Shown in pieces: positions 7,442 through 19,253 of a DNA stretch of 64,000 nucleotides (positions are counted from its first letter, which is position 1; the number at the start of each line of letters is the position of its first letter). Below the pieces are notes generated by a model, which saw only the letters and a list, made by a program, of their open reading frames with translations, was not told where the DNA came from and did no database searches. This DNA is from Chryseobacterium suipulveris. GTDB lineage: Bacteria; Bacteroidota; Bacteroidia; Flavobacteriales; Weeksellaceae. The position numbers were made by a program, and so were the translations under genes. The stretch is taken from positions 2,584,501 to 2,648,500 of the forward strand of contig NZ_CP094532.1 of the NCBI RefSeq assembly GCF_022811685.1, written 5' to 3'.

Positions 7442-10400
7442 TTAATTAATGTCTTCGAATTCTTTCTTCGAACCTACGATGATGTTCTGGTAATCTTTAA
7501 GTCCGGTTCCTGCAGGAATTCTGTGTCCTACAATTACGTTTTCTTTCAGACCGCCAAGATAATCAACTTTTCCTGAAACCGCTGCCTCATTCAAAACTTT
7601 GGTAGTTTCCTGGAACGATGCTGCAGACATGAAGGATTTGGTTTGGAGCGCGGCTCTCGTAATTCCCTGAAGAACAGGAGTTGCCGTTGCAGGAAGCGCT
7701 TCGCGAACTTCCACCAGTTGTAAATCCTCACGTTTCAGTTTGGAGTTTTCATCTCTCAGTTCTCTCGCCGTGATCATCTGACCTGGCTTGAATTCTTTGG
7801 AATCACCAGCTTCGGTTACGACTTTCAGTCCGAAAACTCTGTTGTTTTCTTCAAGGAAATCGTATTTGTGTTCCAAAGCTCCTTCAAGGAATTGGGTGTC
7901 ACCACCGTCCACAATTTCTACTTTGGTCATCATCTGTCGAACGATGATTTCGAAATGCTTGTCGTCTATTTTTACCCCCTGAAGTCGGTACACTTCCTGA
8001 ATTTCATTTACCAGATATTCCTGAACTGCGGTTGGTCCTTTGATTTTAAGGATATCGTCCGGAGTGATGGAACCGTCGGAAAGTGGTGCTCCTGCTCTCA
8101 CGAAATCGTTTTCCTGTACCAGAATCTGGTTAGAAAGTTTCACGAGATATTTAGAAATTTCTCCGGTTTTCGCTTCCACGATCAATTCGCGGTTACCTCT
8201 CTTGATTTTTCCGTAAGAAACTACCCCGTCGATTTCGGTTACTACCGCCGGATTCGATGGATTTCTTGCTTCGAACAATTCGGTAACTCTCGGTAAACCA
8301 CCTGTGATATCCCCTGCTTTTGCAGATTTTCTCGGGATCTTGATCAGGACTTTACCTGCCTTGATTTTCTCGCCGTCATTAACCATCAAGTGAGCTCCAA
8401 CAGGAAGGTTGTATGCTTTCTGCTCTACTCCTTTCGCATCTACAACTTTCAGCGTAGGAACGGCTTTCTTGTTTCTGGATTCAGAGATTACTTTCTCTTC
8501 GAAACCGGTTTGCTCGTCGATCTCCAACTGGTAAGATGTACCTTGAATGATGTCCTCGTATTCTACCTTACCTGAAGTTTCGGCAATGATTACCGCGTTA
8601 TATGGATCCCATTTCGCGATCATATCTCCTTTGCTTACTTTGTCGCCCGACTTCACAAAGATTTCGGAACCGTAAGGAACGTTCGCCACCATCAATGGTG
8701 TTCTTGCTGCATTGTCGGCTACCAAACGGAATTCCGTAGAACGGGAAACCAGGATGGTCGCTTTCTTACCTTCTTCATTTTCAGAAATTACGGTTCTGAT
8801 TTCGTCCATTTCAACGATACCGTCTCTTCTTGCAACGATGGATGGGTTTTCTGAAATATTACCTGCAGTACCTCCTTGGTGGAAAGTTCTCAACGTCAGC
8901 TGAGTTCCAGGTTCACCGATGGACTGCGCAGCGATTACTCCTACTGCTTCTCCAATGTGGATTGGTTTTCCTGTCGCCAAGTTTCTACCGTAACATTTCG
9001 CACAGATTCCTTTCTTCGCCTCACAAGTTAATGGTGAACGAACTTCTACCACCTCGATTCCAGCTTCTTCGATCTGTTTTGCAATCGCCTCGTCGATGAG
9101 TTGGTCTGCTTCCAGAATAACCTCGTCGGTTTCTGGGTGGTAAATATTGTGAAGGGAAACTCTACCCAAAATTCTCTCGGAAATCTTTTCAACGATTTCG
9201 TCGTTTTTCTTAAGCGGAGTAATTTCTGTTCCTCTCAATGTTCCACAGTCGTCTTCGGTAATGATTACATCCTGTGCAACGTCCACCAATCTTCTGGTCA
9301 AGTAACCAGCATCAGCGGTTTTCAGAGCGGTATCAGCAAGACCTTTACGAGCACCGTGAGTGGAGATGAAGTATTCCAAGATGGAAAGACCTTCCTTAAA
9401 GTTCGCCACAATCGGGTTTTCGATAATTTCTGCTCCGGTAGAACCGGCTTTTTGTGGTTTTGCCATCAAACCTCTCATTCCCGATAACTGACGGATCTGT
9501 TCCTTAGAACCTCTCGCTCCTGAATCAAGCATCATATACACAGAGTTGAATCCACCTTGGTCGGTTTTCATTCTGCTCATAATCATCTCGGTCAAACCAG
9601 CGTTGGTGTTTGTCCAAACGTCGATTACCTGGTTGTATCTCTCGGTGTCTGTAATCAGACCCATGTTATAGTTTGCCTTGATTTCGTCCACATTTTCAAC
9701 CGCCTGTGCAATCATTTTCTTTTTCTCTTCCGGAATTACGATATCTCCTAATGAGAATGAAAGTCCACCTTTAAATGCGTTGGAATATCCAAGGTTCTTC
9801 ATATCGTCGAGGAACTTCACGGTTGTTGGGAAATCTGTTTCCGCAAGGATTCTACCGATAACGTTTCTCAATGATTTCTTCGTCAACAGTTCGTTTACGA
9901 AGCCAACTTCTTTAGGAACAATTTGGTTGAACAGGATTCTTCCGACCGTAGTTTCGATCAGTCTGATCACGAGTTCGCCGTTTTCTTTCACAGGAAGTTT
10001 ACATCTTACTTTCGCGTTCAGGGAAACTTTTCCTTCTGCGTAAGCGATTTCTGCTTCTTCCGGAGAATAGAAAGCCAAACCTTCACCTTTTACTTTGTAA
10101 TCATCGGTGGAGTATGCTTCTTTAGTCATGAAATAAAGACCAAGAACCATGTCCTGAGAAGGTACGGTAATCGGTGAACCATTTGCAGGGTTCAAGATGT
10201 TTTGCGAACCGAGCATCAAAAGCTGAGCTTCCAAAATTGCTTCCGGTCCTAACGGTAAGTGAACCGCCATCTGGTCACCGTCAAAGTCAGCGTTGAATGC
10301 CGTTGTTACGAGTGGGTGAAGCTGGATTGCCTTACCTTCGATCATTTTCGGCTGGAACGCCTGGATTCCCAATCGGTGAAGCGTAGGTGCTCTGTTCAGA

Positions 10401-11707
10401 AGTACAGGGTGACCTTTCATCACGTTTTCAAGGATATCGTAAACTACTGGCTCTTTTCTATCGATGATTCTTTTCGCAGATTTCACGGTTTTTACAATTC
10501 CTCTCTCGATCAGTTTTCTGATGATGAATGGCTTGTACAATTCTGCCGCCATATCTTTAGGAATACCACATTCGTGCAACTGAAGGTTTGGACCTACAAC
10601 AATTACCGAACGAGCAGAGTAGTCAACCCTTTTACCCAAAAGGTTTTGACGGAAACGACCCTGTTTACCTTTCAGTGAATCCGAAAGTGATTTCAAAGGT
10701 CTGTTTGATTCAGATTTTACTGCAGAAGATTTTCTCGTGTTGTCGAACAGTGAATCCACCGATTCCTGCAACATTCTCTTTTCGTTTCTAAGGATTACTT
10801 CCGGGGCTTTGATTTCCAAAAGTCGCTTCAAACGGTTGTTTCTGATGATTACTCTTCTGTAAAGGTCGTTAAGGTCGGAAGTTGCGAAACGTCCACCATC
10901 CAACGGAACCAATGGTCTCAGTTCTGGTGGAATTACAGGGAGCACTCTCATAATCATCCATTCCGGACGGTTGATCATTCTGGTGTTTGCTCCACGAAGT
11001 GCTTCTACAACGTTCAATCTTTTTAACGCCTCAGTTCTTCTTTGTTTTGAAGACTCGTTGTGCGCTTTGTGACGAAGGTCGAAAGAAAGTGCATCGAGGT
11101 CGATTCTTCTCAACAATTCTTCAACTGCTTCCGCTCCCATTTTGGCAACGAACTTGTTTGGATCGGAATCGTCAAGATATTGGTTTTCAGCAGGAAGCGT
11201 ATCGAGGATATCCAGATATTCTTCTTCTGTTAAAAACTCCATATCCTCGAAATCGGAACCATCGGCTTTCTTAGCGATCCCTGGTTGGATTACGACATAT
11301 CTTTCGTAATAGATAATCATATCCAACTTCTTGGAAGGCAATCCGAGAAGGTAACCGATTTTGTTCGGCAGCGAACGGAAATACCAAATATGTGCTACAG
11401 GAACCACCAAATTGATGTGCCCGATTCTTTCACGACGCACTTTTTTCTCGGTAACCTCCACTCCACAACGGTCGCAAACGATTCCTTTGTAACGGATTCG
11501 CTTGTATTTTCCACAGGCACACTCATAATCTTTCACGGGACCGAAGATTTTCTCGCAGAAAAGTCCGTCACGCTCCGGTTTGTGCGTTCTGTAGTTGATG
11601 GTTTCGGGCTTTAGAACCTCTCCTCTTGATTCCTGAAGAATGGATTCGGGAGAAGCAAGACCGATTGTAATTTTACTGAAATTACTTGTTTTATTTTTGT
11701 TTGACAT
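7442..11707 (-). CDS. rpoC: DNA-directed RNA polymerase subunit beta'
   Basis: A 1421-residue catalytic subunit of RNA polymerase. The N-terminal zinc site is [20 protein letters not shown] near residue 63. The magnesium-binding NADFDGDQM lies near residue 472. The second zinc site ([13 protein letters not shown]) is near residue 896, next to the trigger-loop region [13 protein letters not shown]. Length is normal for Bacteroidota. It lies 98 bp downstream of rpoB with a repeat hairpin in the gap. Confidence 0.98.
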   Translation of the reverse strand: MSNKNKTSNFSKITIGLASPESILQESRGEVLKPETINYRTHKPERDGLFCEKIFGPVKDYECACGKYKRIRYKGIVCDRCGVEVTEKKVRRERIGHINLVVPVAHIWYFRSLPNKIGYLLGLPSKKLDMIIYYERYVVIQPGIAKKADGSDFEDMEFLTEEEYLDILDTLPAENQYLDDSDPNKFVAKMGAEAVEELLRRIDLDALSFDLRHKAHNESSKQRRTEALKRLNVVEALRGANTRMINRPEWMIMRVLPVIPPELRPLVPLDGGRFATSDLNDLYRRVIIRNNRLKRLLEIKAPEVILRNEKRMLQESVDSLFDNTRKSSAVKSESNRPLKSLSDSLKGKQGRFRQNLLGKRVDYSARSVIVVGPNLQLHECGIPKDMAAELYKPFIIRKLIERGIVKTVKSAKRIIDRKEPVVYDILENVMKGHPVLLNRAPTLHRLGIQAFQPKMIEGKAIQLHPLVTTAFNADFDGDQMAVHLPLGPEAILEAQLLMLGSQNILNPANGSPITVPSQDMVLGLYFMTKEAYSTDDYKVKGEGLAFYSPEEAEIAYAEGKVSLNAKVRCKLPVKENGELVIRLIETTVGRILFNQIVPKEVGFVNELLTKKSLRNVIGRILAETDFPTTVKFLDDMKNLGYSNAFKGGLSFSLGDIVIPEEKKKMIAQAVENVDEIKANYNMGLITDTERYNQVIDVWTNTNAGLTEMIMSRMKTDQGGFNSVYMMLDSGARGSKEQIRQLSGMRGLMAKPQKAGSTGAEIIENPIVANFKEGLSILEYFISTHGARKGLADTALKTADAGYLTRRLVDVAQDVIITEDDCGTLRGTEITPLKKNDEIVEKISERILGRVSLHNIYHPETDEVILEADQLIDEAIAKQIEEAGIEVVEVRSPLTCEAKKGICAKCYGRNLATGKPIHIGEAVGVIAAQSIGEPGTQLTLRTFHQGGTAGNISENPSIVARRDGIVEMDEIRTVISENEEGKKATILVSRSTEFRLVADNAARTPLMVANVPYGSEIFVKSGDKVSKGDMIAKWDPYNAVIIAETSGKVEYEDIIQGTSYQLEIDEQTGFEEKVISESRNKKAVPTLKVVDAKGVEQKAYNLPVGAHLMVNDGEKIKAGKVLIKIPRKSAKAGDITGGLPRVTELFEARNPSNPAVVTEIDGVVSYGKIKRGNRELIVEAKTGEISKYLVKLSNQILVQENDFVRAGAPLSDGSITPDDILKIKGPTAVQEYLVNEIQEVYRLQGVKIDDKHFEIIVRQMMTKVEIVDGGDTQFLEGALEHKYDFLEENNRVFGLKVVTEAGDSKEFKPGQMITARELRDENSKLKREDLQLVEVREALPATATPVLQGITRAALQTKSFMSAASFQETTKVLNEAAVSGKVDYLGGLKENVIVGHRIPAGTGLKDYQNIIVGSKKEFEDIN

Positions 11708-11719
11708 AACTCTTTTTAA

Positions 11720-11805
11720 GATTATAAATTTTAGATTTTAGATTTTAGATTAATTATTGAATATCAAGCAGTTTGAATTCAAAATTTATAATTTAAAATT
11801 TAAAA
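11720..11805. repeat. AT-rich period-7 repeat hairpin between rpoB and rpoC
   Basis: One arm is a run of TTTTAGA heptamers (about 11727-11751). The other arm is AATTTAAA-type repeats (about 11780-11805) that run straight into the rpoB stop codon at 11806-11808. The arms are roughly inverse complements, so the mRNA between the two genes would fold on itself. Confidence 0.65.
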
Positions 11806-14800
11806 TTATTCTTCTAGTCTTACATCCAGACCAAGACCCTGAAGTTCGTGCAGCAATACGTTGAACGATTCAGGAATTCCAGGTTCAGGCATTGCCTCAC
11901 CTTTGGCGATTGCTTCGTAAGTTTTCGCTCTACCAATTACGTCATCGGATTTTACCGTCAAGATTTCACGTAAAATATTCGATGCTCCGAACGCTTCAAG
12001 CGCCCAAACCTCCATCTCTCCGAAACGCTGTCCACCGAACTGCGCTTTACCTCCTAAAGGTTGCTGCGTGATCAGTGAGTAAGGTCCGATCGAACGTGCG
12101 TGCATTTTATCATCCACCATGTGACCAAGTTTCAGCATATAGATTACCCCAACTGTTGCCGGCTGTGTAAATCTTTCACCAGTTCCACCGTCGTAAAGGT
12201 AAGTGCTACCGAATTTCGGAAGTCCAGCTTTATCGGTGTATTCGGTGATTTCTTCCAGTTCAGCACCGTCGAAAATTGGCGTCGCAAACTTCAGTCCTAA
12301 CTTCTGACCTGCCCAACCAAGAACAGTTTCATAAATCTGACCGATGTTCATACGCGAAGGTACACCAAGTGGGTTCAGTACGATGTCCACAGGAGTTCCG
12401 TCTTCAAGGAACGGCATGTCTTCTTCACGAACGATTCGGGAGACGATCCCTTTGTTACCGTGACGACCCGCCATCTTATCACCCACGTTCAGTTTACGTT
12501 TTTTAGCGATGTAAACTTTTGCCAATTTGATGATTCCCGCTGGAAGTTCGTCTCCGATGGAGATTGCGAATTTCTCACGGTTTTTCACACCCTGGATGTC
12601 GTTGTACTTAATTTTATAGTTGTGGATCAGCTGTTTGATGAGTTCGTTTTTGTCTGCATCCACTGTCCAGTCAGAACCGCTTACGTTTACGTAGTCTTCA
12701 ACGCTTTGAAGAAGTTTTGTGGTAAACTTCACTCCTTTTCCGATGATTTCTTCATCAAGGTCGTTTTTCACTCCTTGAGAAGTTTTACCGTTAACAAGCG
12801 TTCCGAGTTTTTCGAGCAACATGTTTCTCAAATCGTCGAACTTCGCTTTGTAGGTATTTTCGATTTCTTCGAGTTTCAGTTTCTCTTCGGTTCTTTTCTT
12901 TTTGTCTTTAATGTTTCTTGAGAAAAGCTTCTTGTCGATCACCACACCTCTCAATGAAGAATCGGCTTTCAGGGAAGCGTCTTTTACGTCTCCTGCTTTG
13001 TCACCGAAGATTGCGCGAAGAAGTTTTTCTTCCGGAGTTGGATCAGATTCCCCTTTCGGAGTAATTTTCCCGATCATGATGTCTCCAGGTTTTACTTCGG
13101 CGCCGATTCGGATCATACCGTTTTCGTCAAGATCTTTGGTTGCTTCTTCAGAAACGTTTGGAATATCCGAAGTCAGTTCTTCCATACCGAGTTTGGTATC
13201 ACGAACTTCCAGTGAATATTCATCAACGTGGATGGAAGTAAACCAGTCCTCACGAACTGCCTTTTCGTTGATCACGATCGCATCCTCGAAGTTATACCCT
13301 TTCCAAGGCATGAACGCTACAGTAAGGTTTCTACCCAATGCAAGTTCGCCGTTTTCAGTTGCGTAACCGTCGCAAAGAACCTGTCCTTTCACCACTTTGT
13401 CGCCTACTCTTACGTTTGGTCTCAAAGTAATGGTGGTACTTTGGTTGGTTTTTCTGAATTTGGTAAGGTTGTATGTTTTCGTCGCAGATTCGAATGACAC
13501 TAAATCATCGTCCTCGCTTCTTTCGTATTTAATGGTAATTTTGTCCGCATCCACATATTCCACAACACCGTTTCCTTGAGCATTGATCAATACTCTGGAA
13601 TCTGTCGCCACCTGTTTTTCAAGACCGGTACCAACAATCGGAGCTTGCGGTTTCAAAAGCGGAACCGCCTGTCTCATCATGTTCGATCCCATCAATGCAC
13701 GGTTCGCGTCATCATGTTCCAGGAACGGAATCAATGATGCAGAAATACCCGAAATCTGGTTTGGTGCAACATCGATCAGGTTAACCTCGTTTGGTTCTAC
13801 TACAGGATAATCACCGTCAAGACGCGCAATTACTCTATCGGTAGAAATGGTTCCATCGTCGGTCATTTCAACGTTTGCCTGTGCAATTACCTTTTCTTCC
13901 TCATCTTCAGCATTCAGGAAGATTGCAGGACTTTTCAGGTCAACTTTACCATTAGCAACTTTTCTATATGGAGTTTCAATGAATCCTAAGTTGTTGATTT
14001 TCGCATAGATTCCCAGTGAGGAGATCAAACCGATGTTCGGTCCTTCCGGTGTTTCAATCGGACAGATTCTTCCGTAGTGGGTATGGTGAACGTCACGAAC
14101 CTCGAAACCTGCTCTTTCTCTTGACAAACCACCTGGTCCGAGTGCAGAAAGACGACGCTTGTGCGTGATTTCTGAAAGCGGGTTGGTTTGGTCCATAAAC
14201 TGTGAAAGCTGGTTGGTTCCGAAGAACGAGTTGATTACCGATGTTAAAGTTTTTGCATTAACTAGGTCGATCGGCGTGAAGATTTCGTTGTCTCTCACGT
14301 TCATTCTCTCACGGATGGTTCTTGCGATTCTTGAAAGACCTACGCCGAACTGTCCTGCCAACTGCTCACCAACAGTCTTGATTCTTCTGTTGGAAAGGTG
14401 GTCGATATCGTCCACCTCAGCTTTGGAATTTACCAGTTCGATCAGGTGACGAACGATGGAGATGATGTCTTCCTTCGTCAATACTTCTGTTTTTTCAGAA
14501 ATATTAAGCCCTAATTTCTTGTTCAAACGGTAACGTCCCACTTCACCTAATGAATATCTCTGCTCGGAGAAGAATAGTTTTTCGATAATTCCTCTTGCAG
14601 TTTCCTCATCTGGCGGATCAGCGTTTCTCAACTGACGGTAGATATATTCCACCGCTTCTTTTTCGGAGTTTGTAGGGTCTTTCTGTAAAGTATTCTGGAT
14701 GATCGAGAACTCGTTGGAATTTTCTTTGTGGATGAGGATTGATTTTACTCCCGCGTCCAAAATTAAATCCAAATGTTCTTTTTCAAGAACGGTTTCTCTG

Positions 14801-15633
14801 TCGAGGATGATCTCATTTCTTTCGATAGAAACCACTTCCCCTGTATCTTCGTCCACGAAATCTTCGAACCAGGTGTTCAAAACTCTCGCGGCCAAAGTTC
14901 TGCCTTCAACTTTTTTCAAAGCTGCCTTAGAAACTTTCACTTCTTCGGCAAGGTCGAAAATCTGAAGGATATCTTTATCGGATTCGTATCCGATTGCTCT
15001 CAACAAAGTCGTCAACGGTAATTTTTTCTTACGGTCGATGTAAGCGTACATTACGTTGTTGATGTCGGTTGTAAATTCCATCCAAGATCCTTTGAAAGGG
15101 ATGATTCTGGAATAGTACAGTTTGGTTCCGTTGGCGTGGTAAGTCTGTCCGAAGAACACACCCGGAGAACGGTGAAGCTGTGTAACGATCACACGTTCAG
15201 CACCGTTGATGATGAATGATCCCGAAGGAGTCATATAAGGAACCGGCCCCAAATACACATCCTGCACCACGGTCTGGAAATCTTCGTGCTCCGGATCGGT
15301 ACAGTAGAGTTTAAGGCGGGCTTTAAGAGGCACGGAATACGTCAAACCTCTTTCCACACACTCGTCGATCGAGTAGCGCGGTGAATCAACCAGGTAATCC
15401 AGGAACTCGAGTACGAACTGGTTTCTGGAGTCGGTGATTGGGAAATTTTCTTCAAAGGTTTTGTAGAGGGTTTCGTGAACTCTCTGTTCCGGGAGCGTGT
15501 CCAGCTGGAAAAACTCTTTGAATGACTGGATCTGAATGTCCAAAAAGTCAGGAGTCTCAATTCTTCCCTTTGCTGCGGAGAAATTGATTCTTTCGTTTCC
15601 CTGAGTTTTTGCGACTGCTTTAGATTTACTCAT
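11806..15633 (-). CDS. rpoB: DNA-directed RNA polymerase subunit beta
   Basis: A 1275-residue subunit. Visible landmarks include the rifampicin-pocket region with [19 protein letters not shown] and [34 protein letters not shown] residues after it, and [11 protein letters not shown] near the C-terminus. Together with beta' it forms the catalytic centre. No rplJ or rplL gene precedes it here; the next upstream gene is an exported protein. A promoter about 340 bp upstream suggests rpoBC-DUF3467 is its own transcription unit. Confidence 0.98.
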   Translation of the reverse strand: MSKSKAVAKTQGNERINFSAAKGRIETPDFLDIQIQSFKEFFQLDTLPEQRVHETLYKTFEENFPITDSRNQFVLEFLDYLVDSPRYSIDECVERGLTYSVPLKARLKLYCTDPEHEDFQTVVQDVYLGPVPYMTPSGSFIINGAERVIVTQLHRSPGVFFGQTYHANGTKLYYSRIIPFKGSWMEFTTDINNVMYAYIDRKKKLPLTTLLRAIGYESDKDILQIFDLAEEVKVSKAALKKVEGRTLAARVLNTWFEDFVDEDTGEVVSIERNEIILDRETVLEKEHLDLILDAGVKSILIHKENSNEFSIIQNTLQKDPTNSEKEAVEYIYRQLRNADPPDEETARGIIEKLFFSEQRYSLGEVGRYRLNKKLGLNISEKTEVLTKEDIISIVRHLIELVNSKAEVDDIDHLSNRRIKTVGEQLAGQFGVGLSRIARTIRERMNVRDNEIFTPIDLVNAKTLTSVINSFFGTNQLSQFMDQTNPLSEITHKRRLSALGPGGLSRERAGFEVRDVHHTHYGRICPIETPEGPNIGLISSLGIYAKINNLGFIETPYRKVANGKVDLKSPAIFLNAEDEEEKVIAQANVEMTDDGTISTDRVIARLDGDYPVVEPNEVNLIDVAPNQISGISASLIPFLEHDDANRALMGSNMMRQAVPLLKPQAPIVGTGLEKQVATDSRVLINAQGNGVVEYVDADKITIKYERSEDDDLVSFESATKTYNLTKFRKTNQSTTITLRPNVRVGDKVVKGQVLCDGYATENGELALGRNLTVAFMPWKGYNFEDAIVINEKAVREDWFTSIHVDEYSLEVRDTKLGMEELTSDIPNVSEEATKDLDENGMIRIGAEVKPGDIMIGKITPKGESDPTPEEKLLRAIFGDKAGDVKDASLKADSSLRGVVIDKKLFSRNIKDKKKRTEEKLKLEEIENTYKAKFDDLRNMLLEKLGTLVNGKTSQGVKNDLDEEIIGKGVKFTTKLLQSVEDYVNVSGSDWTVDADKNELIKQLIHNYKIKYNDIQGVKNREKFAISIGDELPAGIIKLAKVYIAKKRKLNVGDKMAGRHGNKGIVSRIVREEDMPFLEDGTPVDIVLNPLGVPSRMNIGQIYETVLGWAGQKLGLKFATPIFDGAELEEITEYTDKAGLPKFGSTYLYDGGTGERFTQPATVGVIYMLKLGHMVDDKMHARSIGPYSLITQQPLGGKAQFGGQRFGEMEVWALEAFGASNILREILTVKSDDVIGRAKTYEAIAKGEAMPEPGIPESFNVLLHELQGLGLDVRLEE

Positions 15634-15970
15634 AAAAAAGATTAAGAATAAAGGGTTAAAAAATATTTTGGTTAAAAAATATCAGAAAGATGGAAGAAAC
15701 AAGATAAATGTAAAAAGATAAAAGTTCAAGTGAAGAATTGTAAGTTTGGCGCCACAAATACTTGAGTCTTTTGCCTTTGTTCTTGGCTCTTTGTGCTCTT
15801 TCTAACTGCAACGCCGGTATATCTTTTCACGGAGTAGTGCAAAATATTTTTTGGTTCTTTCGGCGGAAAAAATTGGTAATTGTATAAAACACGAAAGCCC
15901 TTTCAAATTCTTTGAAAGAGTTGATGATCAATATTTTACGAAATTAAGAACAATTATTAGCGCCAAAAGG
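15634..15970 (-). promoter_or_regulatory. Long untranslated leader of rpoB
   Basis: About 335 nt separate the predicted rpoB promoter from its ATG, with no credible gene inside. On the minus strand it includes a perfect 8-bp hairpin CTTTCAAA-GAA-TTTGAAAG (15900-15918) shortly after the start, followed by GGCTTTCGTGTTTT, which is weakly attenuator-like. A CTTTG-rich stretch with period near 7 lies at about 15760-15800. A regulatory role is inference only. Confidence 0.4.
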
Positions 15971-15974
15971 AGTG

Positions 15975-16005
15975 CAAATGTACAATAATTTTTGGCAATA
16001 CGCAA
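15975..16005 (-). promoter_or_regulatory. Flavobacterial promoter for rpoBC
   Basis: On the minus strand a TTG (16003-16005) is followed after 20 bp by TACATTTG (15975-15982), matching TTG-N17-23-TAnnTTTG. It is the only good match between the upstream gene and rpoB. Confidence 0.6.
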
Positions 16006-16070
16006 ATGATTTCAGAATTGCAAGAGATAGGCGCGAACACTTTGTTGATTCTGACTTTAAAACGAAAAAA

Positions 16071-16670
16071 TCAGTGCCGCGAAATGTGACCTTTAAGTGT
16101 AATCATCATATTTTTTTCAATGAACTTGACTGAGGAATATTTTGCGTCACAAAGGTTGCTAGTCAGCAGATACTCCCCTTTCTTAATAACGATGGAATTC
16201 TTACCATGTCTTGGTATGGCGAGGTTGTAATAGTTTTTCCCAGAGATCCGCATAATCATATTGCAGTCTGAATAATTCTCCGCAAGGAGGATTGCCTCAT
16301 CTGAATTTGTGTCATTATCAAAAAGTTGGCTCAATAATTTGGCTGTATGGCTGTTTTTCGCCGCTTCGGACTGATTCATCAGCTCTTCAAACTCTTCCTG
16401 TTCACTATTTTTACTGGGTTTAGCTGGAGGAATTGCGGTTATAGTAGGTTTTGCCGGCTCAGAAGGTTTGGAGCTACTCTTCATCCATTCATTTTTTAGT
16501 GAAATGAGTTTTGCCCTCAACACTGTACGTTTGGGATCATCGGGATGAACGTTTTTCAGGTAGTTTTCAATTTCGGGGATGCTTTTACTTTCAAGGATAT
16601 CTTCGCTGCGTTTCTGGCCAGAAAGCAAAATCAGAAAAAACAACATCAAAAGCACAAAAAACTTCTTCAC
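16071..16670 (-). CDS. Exported protein, paralogue of the gene at 17428-18225
   Basis: A 199-residue protein starting at GTG (16668-16670) with a signal peptide (MKKFFVLLMLFFLILLSG). An N-terminal helical part includes HPDDPKR, then a Pro/Lys/Ser linker. The C-terminal domain, of about 100 residues, contains KLLSQLFDNDTNSDEAIL, SDCNMIMRISG, and RHGKNSIVIKKGEYLLTSNLC. The same motifs occur in the same order in the gene beyond trmB. The C-terminal domain resembles a Chryseobacterium family I tentatively associate with DUF6759. Function is unknown. The stop lies 14 bp from trmB's 3' end, in the same direction. Confidence 0.75.
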   Translation of the reverse strand: MKKFFVLLMLFFLILLSGQKRSEDILESKSIPEIENYLKNVHPDDPKRTVLRAKLISLKNEWMKSSSKPSEPAKPTITAIPPAKPSKNSEQEEFEELMNQSEAAKNSHTAKLLSQLFDNDTNSDEAILLAENYSDCNMIMRISGKNYYNLAIPRHGKNSIVIKKGEYLLTSNLCDAKYSSVKFIEKNMMITLKGHISRH

Positions 16671-16683
16671 CTTAAGGAATCAT

Positions 16684-17361
16684 TTATTTAATTCGAAATT
16701 TGATGTAAGTGATCGTTTTTCCTTTCGCCGAGAAAAGGCCTTCATAGTAAGTTTTTATCTCTCTCAGCAAAGGTGTCCCAGGATCATATTCCGGAGCTCC
16801 GTAGATATCGTGGTGCGCAGTGATGATATCGTGACCAGCTCCCTGCAATAGTCCCAAAGTATAACCGTGCAAAAATTCGGAATCCGTTTTCAGGTGGATC
16901 ATTCCATCTTTTTTTAGAATCTTCTTATACCTTTCTAAGAAATCCGGATGCGTCATCCTGTGTTTTGTTCTGCGGTATTTGATCTGAGGATCTGGAAAAG
17001 TAATCCAAATTTCATCCACCTCATCTTTTTCGAAGAAGCAGTCGATCAGTTCGATTTGCGTCCTGAGAAATGCAACATTTGTCATTCCTTCATTTATCGC
17101 CTCTTTTGCTCCAAACCAAAAACGCGCTCCCTTGATATCAATACCGATAAAGTTTTTCTCAGGAAAAGCTTTGGCTAAACCAACCGAATATTCTCCCTTT
17201 CCACAACCCAACTCCAAAACCAGAGGGTTTTGATTCTTAAAAACTTCGCTTCTCCACTTTCCTTTCAAATAAAAGTTATTCAACGCCTCTTCCCTGGTTG
17301 GCTGAAAAACATTCGGAAGCGTCCTGTTTTCGGCAAATCTTGCCAATTTATTCTTGCCCAT
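16684..17361 (-). CDS. trmB: tRNA (guanosine(46)-N7)-methyltransferase
   Basis: A SAM-dependent methyltransferase that forms m7G46 in tRNA. The start MGKNKLARFAEN at 17361 fits the family better than the ATG 24 bp upstream. Visible motifs are LELGCGKGEYSVGLA (SAM binding), IGIDIKGARFWFGAKEA, WITFPDPQIKYRRTKHRMT (TrmB signature with the conserved Pro-Asp-Pro), and GTPLLREIKTYYE near the C-terminus. Length of 225 residues is normal. It lies between two paralogous exported-protein genes on the same strand. Confidence 0.96.
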   Translation of the reverse strand: MGKNKLARFAENRTLPNVFQPTREEALNNFYLKGKWRSEVFKNQNPLVLELGCGKGEYSVGLAKAFPEKNFIGIDIKGARFWFGAKEAINEGMTNVAFLRTQIELIDCFFEKDEVDEIWITFPDPQIKYRRTKHRMTHPDFLERYKKILKKDGMIHLKTDSEFLHGYTLGLLQGAGHDIITAHHDIYGAPEYDPGTPLLREIKTYYEGLFSAKGKTITYIKFRIK

Positions 17362-17427
17362 CTTAAACTCATCATGAGATGACAAAAATAAATATTATTG
17401 TTGGAATAACAATTCGCTCAATGTGAA

Positions 17428-18225
17428 TCATTTTTGTTGATTTGCGCCCAACGAAACCATCACTGCTTTCTGAACGGTTTTCTGTGAAGCATACTGAGCG
17501 CCGCAAACCAAGCTCGAGAAAAGATAGTCTCCTTTCAATACTACGATCGTATTGTCGCCATGTGCAGGAATCGGTAATCGGTAGCGGGTATTTCCCACGC
17601 CTTCAATCCTCATGATCATATTGCAGCTGGATTTGTTTTCGATCAGCACAATGCTTTCCTTGCTATTGGGATCGTTGTCAAACAGGGAATTCAGTATTTT
17701 GACCGTATTGTTTTTTTTCTCCATCGGACTTGCCGACATCAGCATATTAAACTCCGCTTCTTCCTCATCCGTCATTCCGCTTTTCATCGGAGCAGCTACT
17801 TCAACGTCGGTTTCCTGTTGTTCTACATTTCCGTAGACTTTAGTTTTATAAGCTCTCTCTACTTCTTTTTCAATTATTTGCTGCTTGAATTTCGCTATCT
17901 GCCTCTGCCTGATCTGTTCGTTAAATTCCTCAAAACTCATCCTTGTCGAGGGTTTCTTTCTAAGCAGAGCAATTTTCTCTTGAAAATCCTTCACACGCTG
18001 ATCAGCGGGATGCGCTTTTCTGATATATTCTCTCAGCATTTTGATCAGCCGCGGCTTCAAAATCAATCGTTTAGGATCGTCGGGATGGGCGTCGCGCAAG
18101 AAGGCATCAATCTCATAGATATTGGTGCTCCTCATAATTTTGGAGTAGTCTTTCATTTTCTGCTGCGAAAAGGTATGACAAGACAGCAGTATCGTAAGAA
18201 GACACAGGATTTTTTGGTTCATCAT
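17428..18225 (-). CDS. Exported protein, longer paralogue of the gene at 16071-16670
   Basis: A 265-residue protein. The ATG at 18225 is preferred because a signal peptide follows at once (MMNQKILCLLTILLSCHTFS). The N-terminal part has two HPxD repeats (AHPDDPKRL and AHPADQRV) in a helical context. A charged helical middle follows. The C-terminal domain contains KILNSLFDNDPNSKESIVL, SSCNMIMRIEG, RLPIPAHGDNTIVVLKGDYL and SSLVCGAQYASQK. It is shared with the shorter paralogue; DUF6759 is a tentative family name. Function is unknown. Confidence 0.75.
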   Translation of the reverse strand: MMNQKILCLLTILLSCHTFSQQKMKDYSKIMRSTNIYEIDAFLRDAHPDDPKRLILKPRLIKMLREYIRKAHPADQRVKDFQEKIALLRKKPSTRMSFEEFNEQIRQRQIAKFKQQIIEKEVERAYKTKVYGNVEQQETDVEVAAPMKSGMTDEEEAEFNMLMSASPMEKKNNTVKILNSLFDNDPNSKESIVLIENKSSCNMIMRIEGVGNTRYRLPIPAHGDNTIVVLKGDYLFSSLVCGAQYASQKTVQKAVMVSLGANQQK

Positions 18226-18304
18226 CGGCGTTTTGTGCGGGTGAAAATTTCTCACAGGAAAAGCCGCTGTGTAAAAATATTTTTTTTTAATGAACCAACA
18301 AATT

Positions 18305-19096
18305 TTATCTTGAGAGATCCATCAGCTGAGAATTGCGGAGTCGCCGCTGATAAATTGGCAGATATTTCTCAATGTACATTGCAACCGGCTCATAATTATT
18401 GGCTGCGATATATTGGTAAATATTGTCGGACGAATACACGAACTGCAAAAAATTATCGACCAGATTTGCTGGAATCTTGAGATTGGCGAAATAGTCCTGA
18501 CCGTAGTATTTTTTTATGCTTGCAATGGAATTATTCATTTTTTCGTACTCGTTGGCTCTTTCCTTTTTCTTTCTTTCGCCCGAAAGAATGTCGTAAATGC
18601 TTTCTAAACTGAAAGTAAGTCCGCCACCGGAAAAACCTGCAACCGGAAGTTCTGGAGGCAAGCCGTTTCCTTTTGGAGCAGGGAGACCAATCATTCGTTG
18701 TAATTCTAATTCCCTTTCACCTGTTTTTAGTGAACTCACGTCTTTACGAAGATTTCCCGTAGGTTTAAACCTGCTGATCACCACTTCCTGGATGTCGTAA
18801 TATGCCACTTTAAGCTCGACGATGTTTTTGGAGTTCTGCATATTTTCTTCGGTAACTTTCACGTCTTTTCTGTCAGTTACAATAGAAGTAAAACGGATGA
18901 TATCGCCTGGTTTTGCGGGGATCTTGAAAGTACCGAAATAGTCGGTATAGACAGTTTTATGGGAAGTAATATTGGTAACATAGACCTGATTCAGATAATA
19001 TACCGATTTGTCCCTGATCAGGATTTCGCCAGAAAAAAACTGGGCATTCGCCAAAACAGTGAGCAGGAATGTGAACAGGAGCAGAAACTTCTTCAT
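18305..19096 (-). CDS. Exported carboxypeptidase-regulatory-like domain protein
   Basis: A 263-residue protein. The ATG at 19096 gives a clear signal peptide (MKKFLLLFTFLLTVLANAQ). It is followed by an Ig-like carboxypeptidase-regulatory fold: LNQVYVTNITSHKTVYTD, YFGTFKIPAKPGDIIRFTS and YDIQEVVISRF. This resembles the N-terminal plug-like domains of Bacteroidota envelope proteins. The rest is helical with no recognised motif. It is too short to be a TonB-dependent receptor. Function is unknown. Confidence 0.75.
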   Translation of the reverse strand: MKKFLLLFTFLLTVLANAQFFSGEILIRDKSVYYLNQVYVTNITSHKTVYTDYFGTFKIPAKPGDIIRFTSIVTDRKDVKVTEENMQNSKNIVELKVAYYDIQEVVISRFKPTGNLRKDVSSLKTGERELELQRMIGLPAPKGNGLPPELPVAGFSGGGLTFSLESIYDILSGERKKKERANEYEKMNNSIASIKKYYGQDYFANLKIPANLVDNFLQFVYSSDNIYQYIAANNYEPVAMYIEKYLPIYQRRLRNSQLMDLSR

Positions 19097-19206
19097 ACAG
19101 TGGGCAAAAGTAAATGTTTTTTGGAACAAATACCGAATTTTAGATGCCGTTGCACGGTTAAAGTTAGGTTAAATACTAAGAAATTCTGTTAAAGCATGAC
19201 ATTAAG

Positions 19207-19240
19207 CAAAAAAAATCCCAGCCAATTTAAGCTGGGATAA
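19207..19240 (-). terminator. Rho-independent terminator after the metalloprotease operon
   Basis: On the minus strand ATCCCAGC, a 7-nt loop and GGCTGGGAT are followed by an uninterrupted run of eight T. It lies just past the lipoprotein stop codon. Confidence 0.88.
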
Positions 19241-19253
19241 ATATCATTTTTTA

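Noticed and set aside
7788..15560. Many ORFs of 60-150 codons antisense to rpoB and rpoC
   Set aside because: They are mirror frames of highly conserved coding sequence, with no motifs, starts or spacing of their own.
15634..15970. 6S RNA or riboswitch in the rpoB leader
   Set aside because: No conserved riboswitch core or long 6S-like open bubble could be recognised; left as an unassigned leader.
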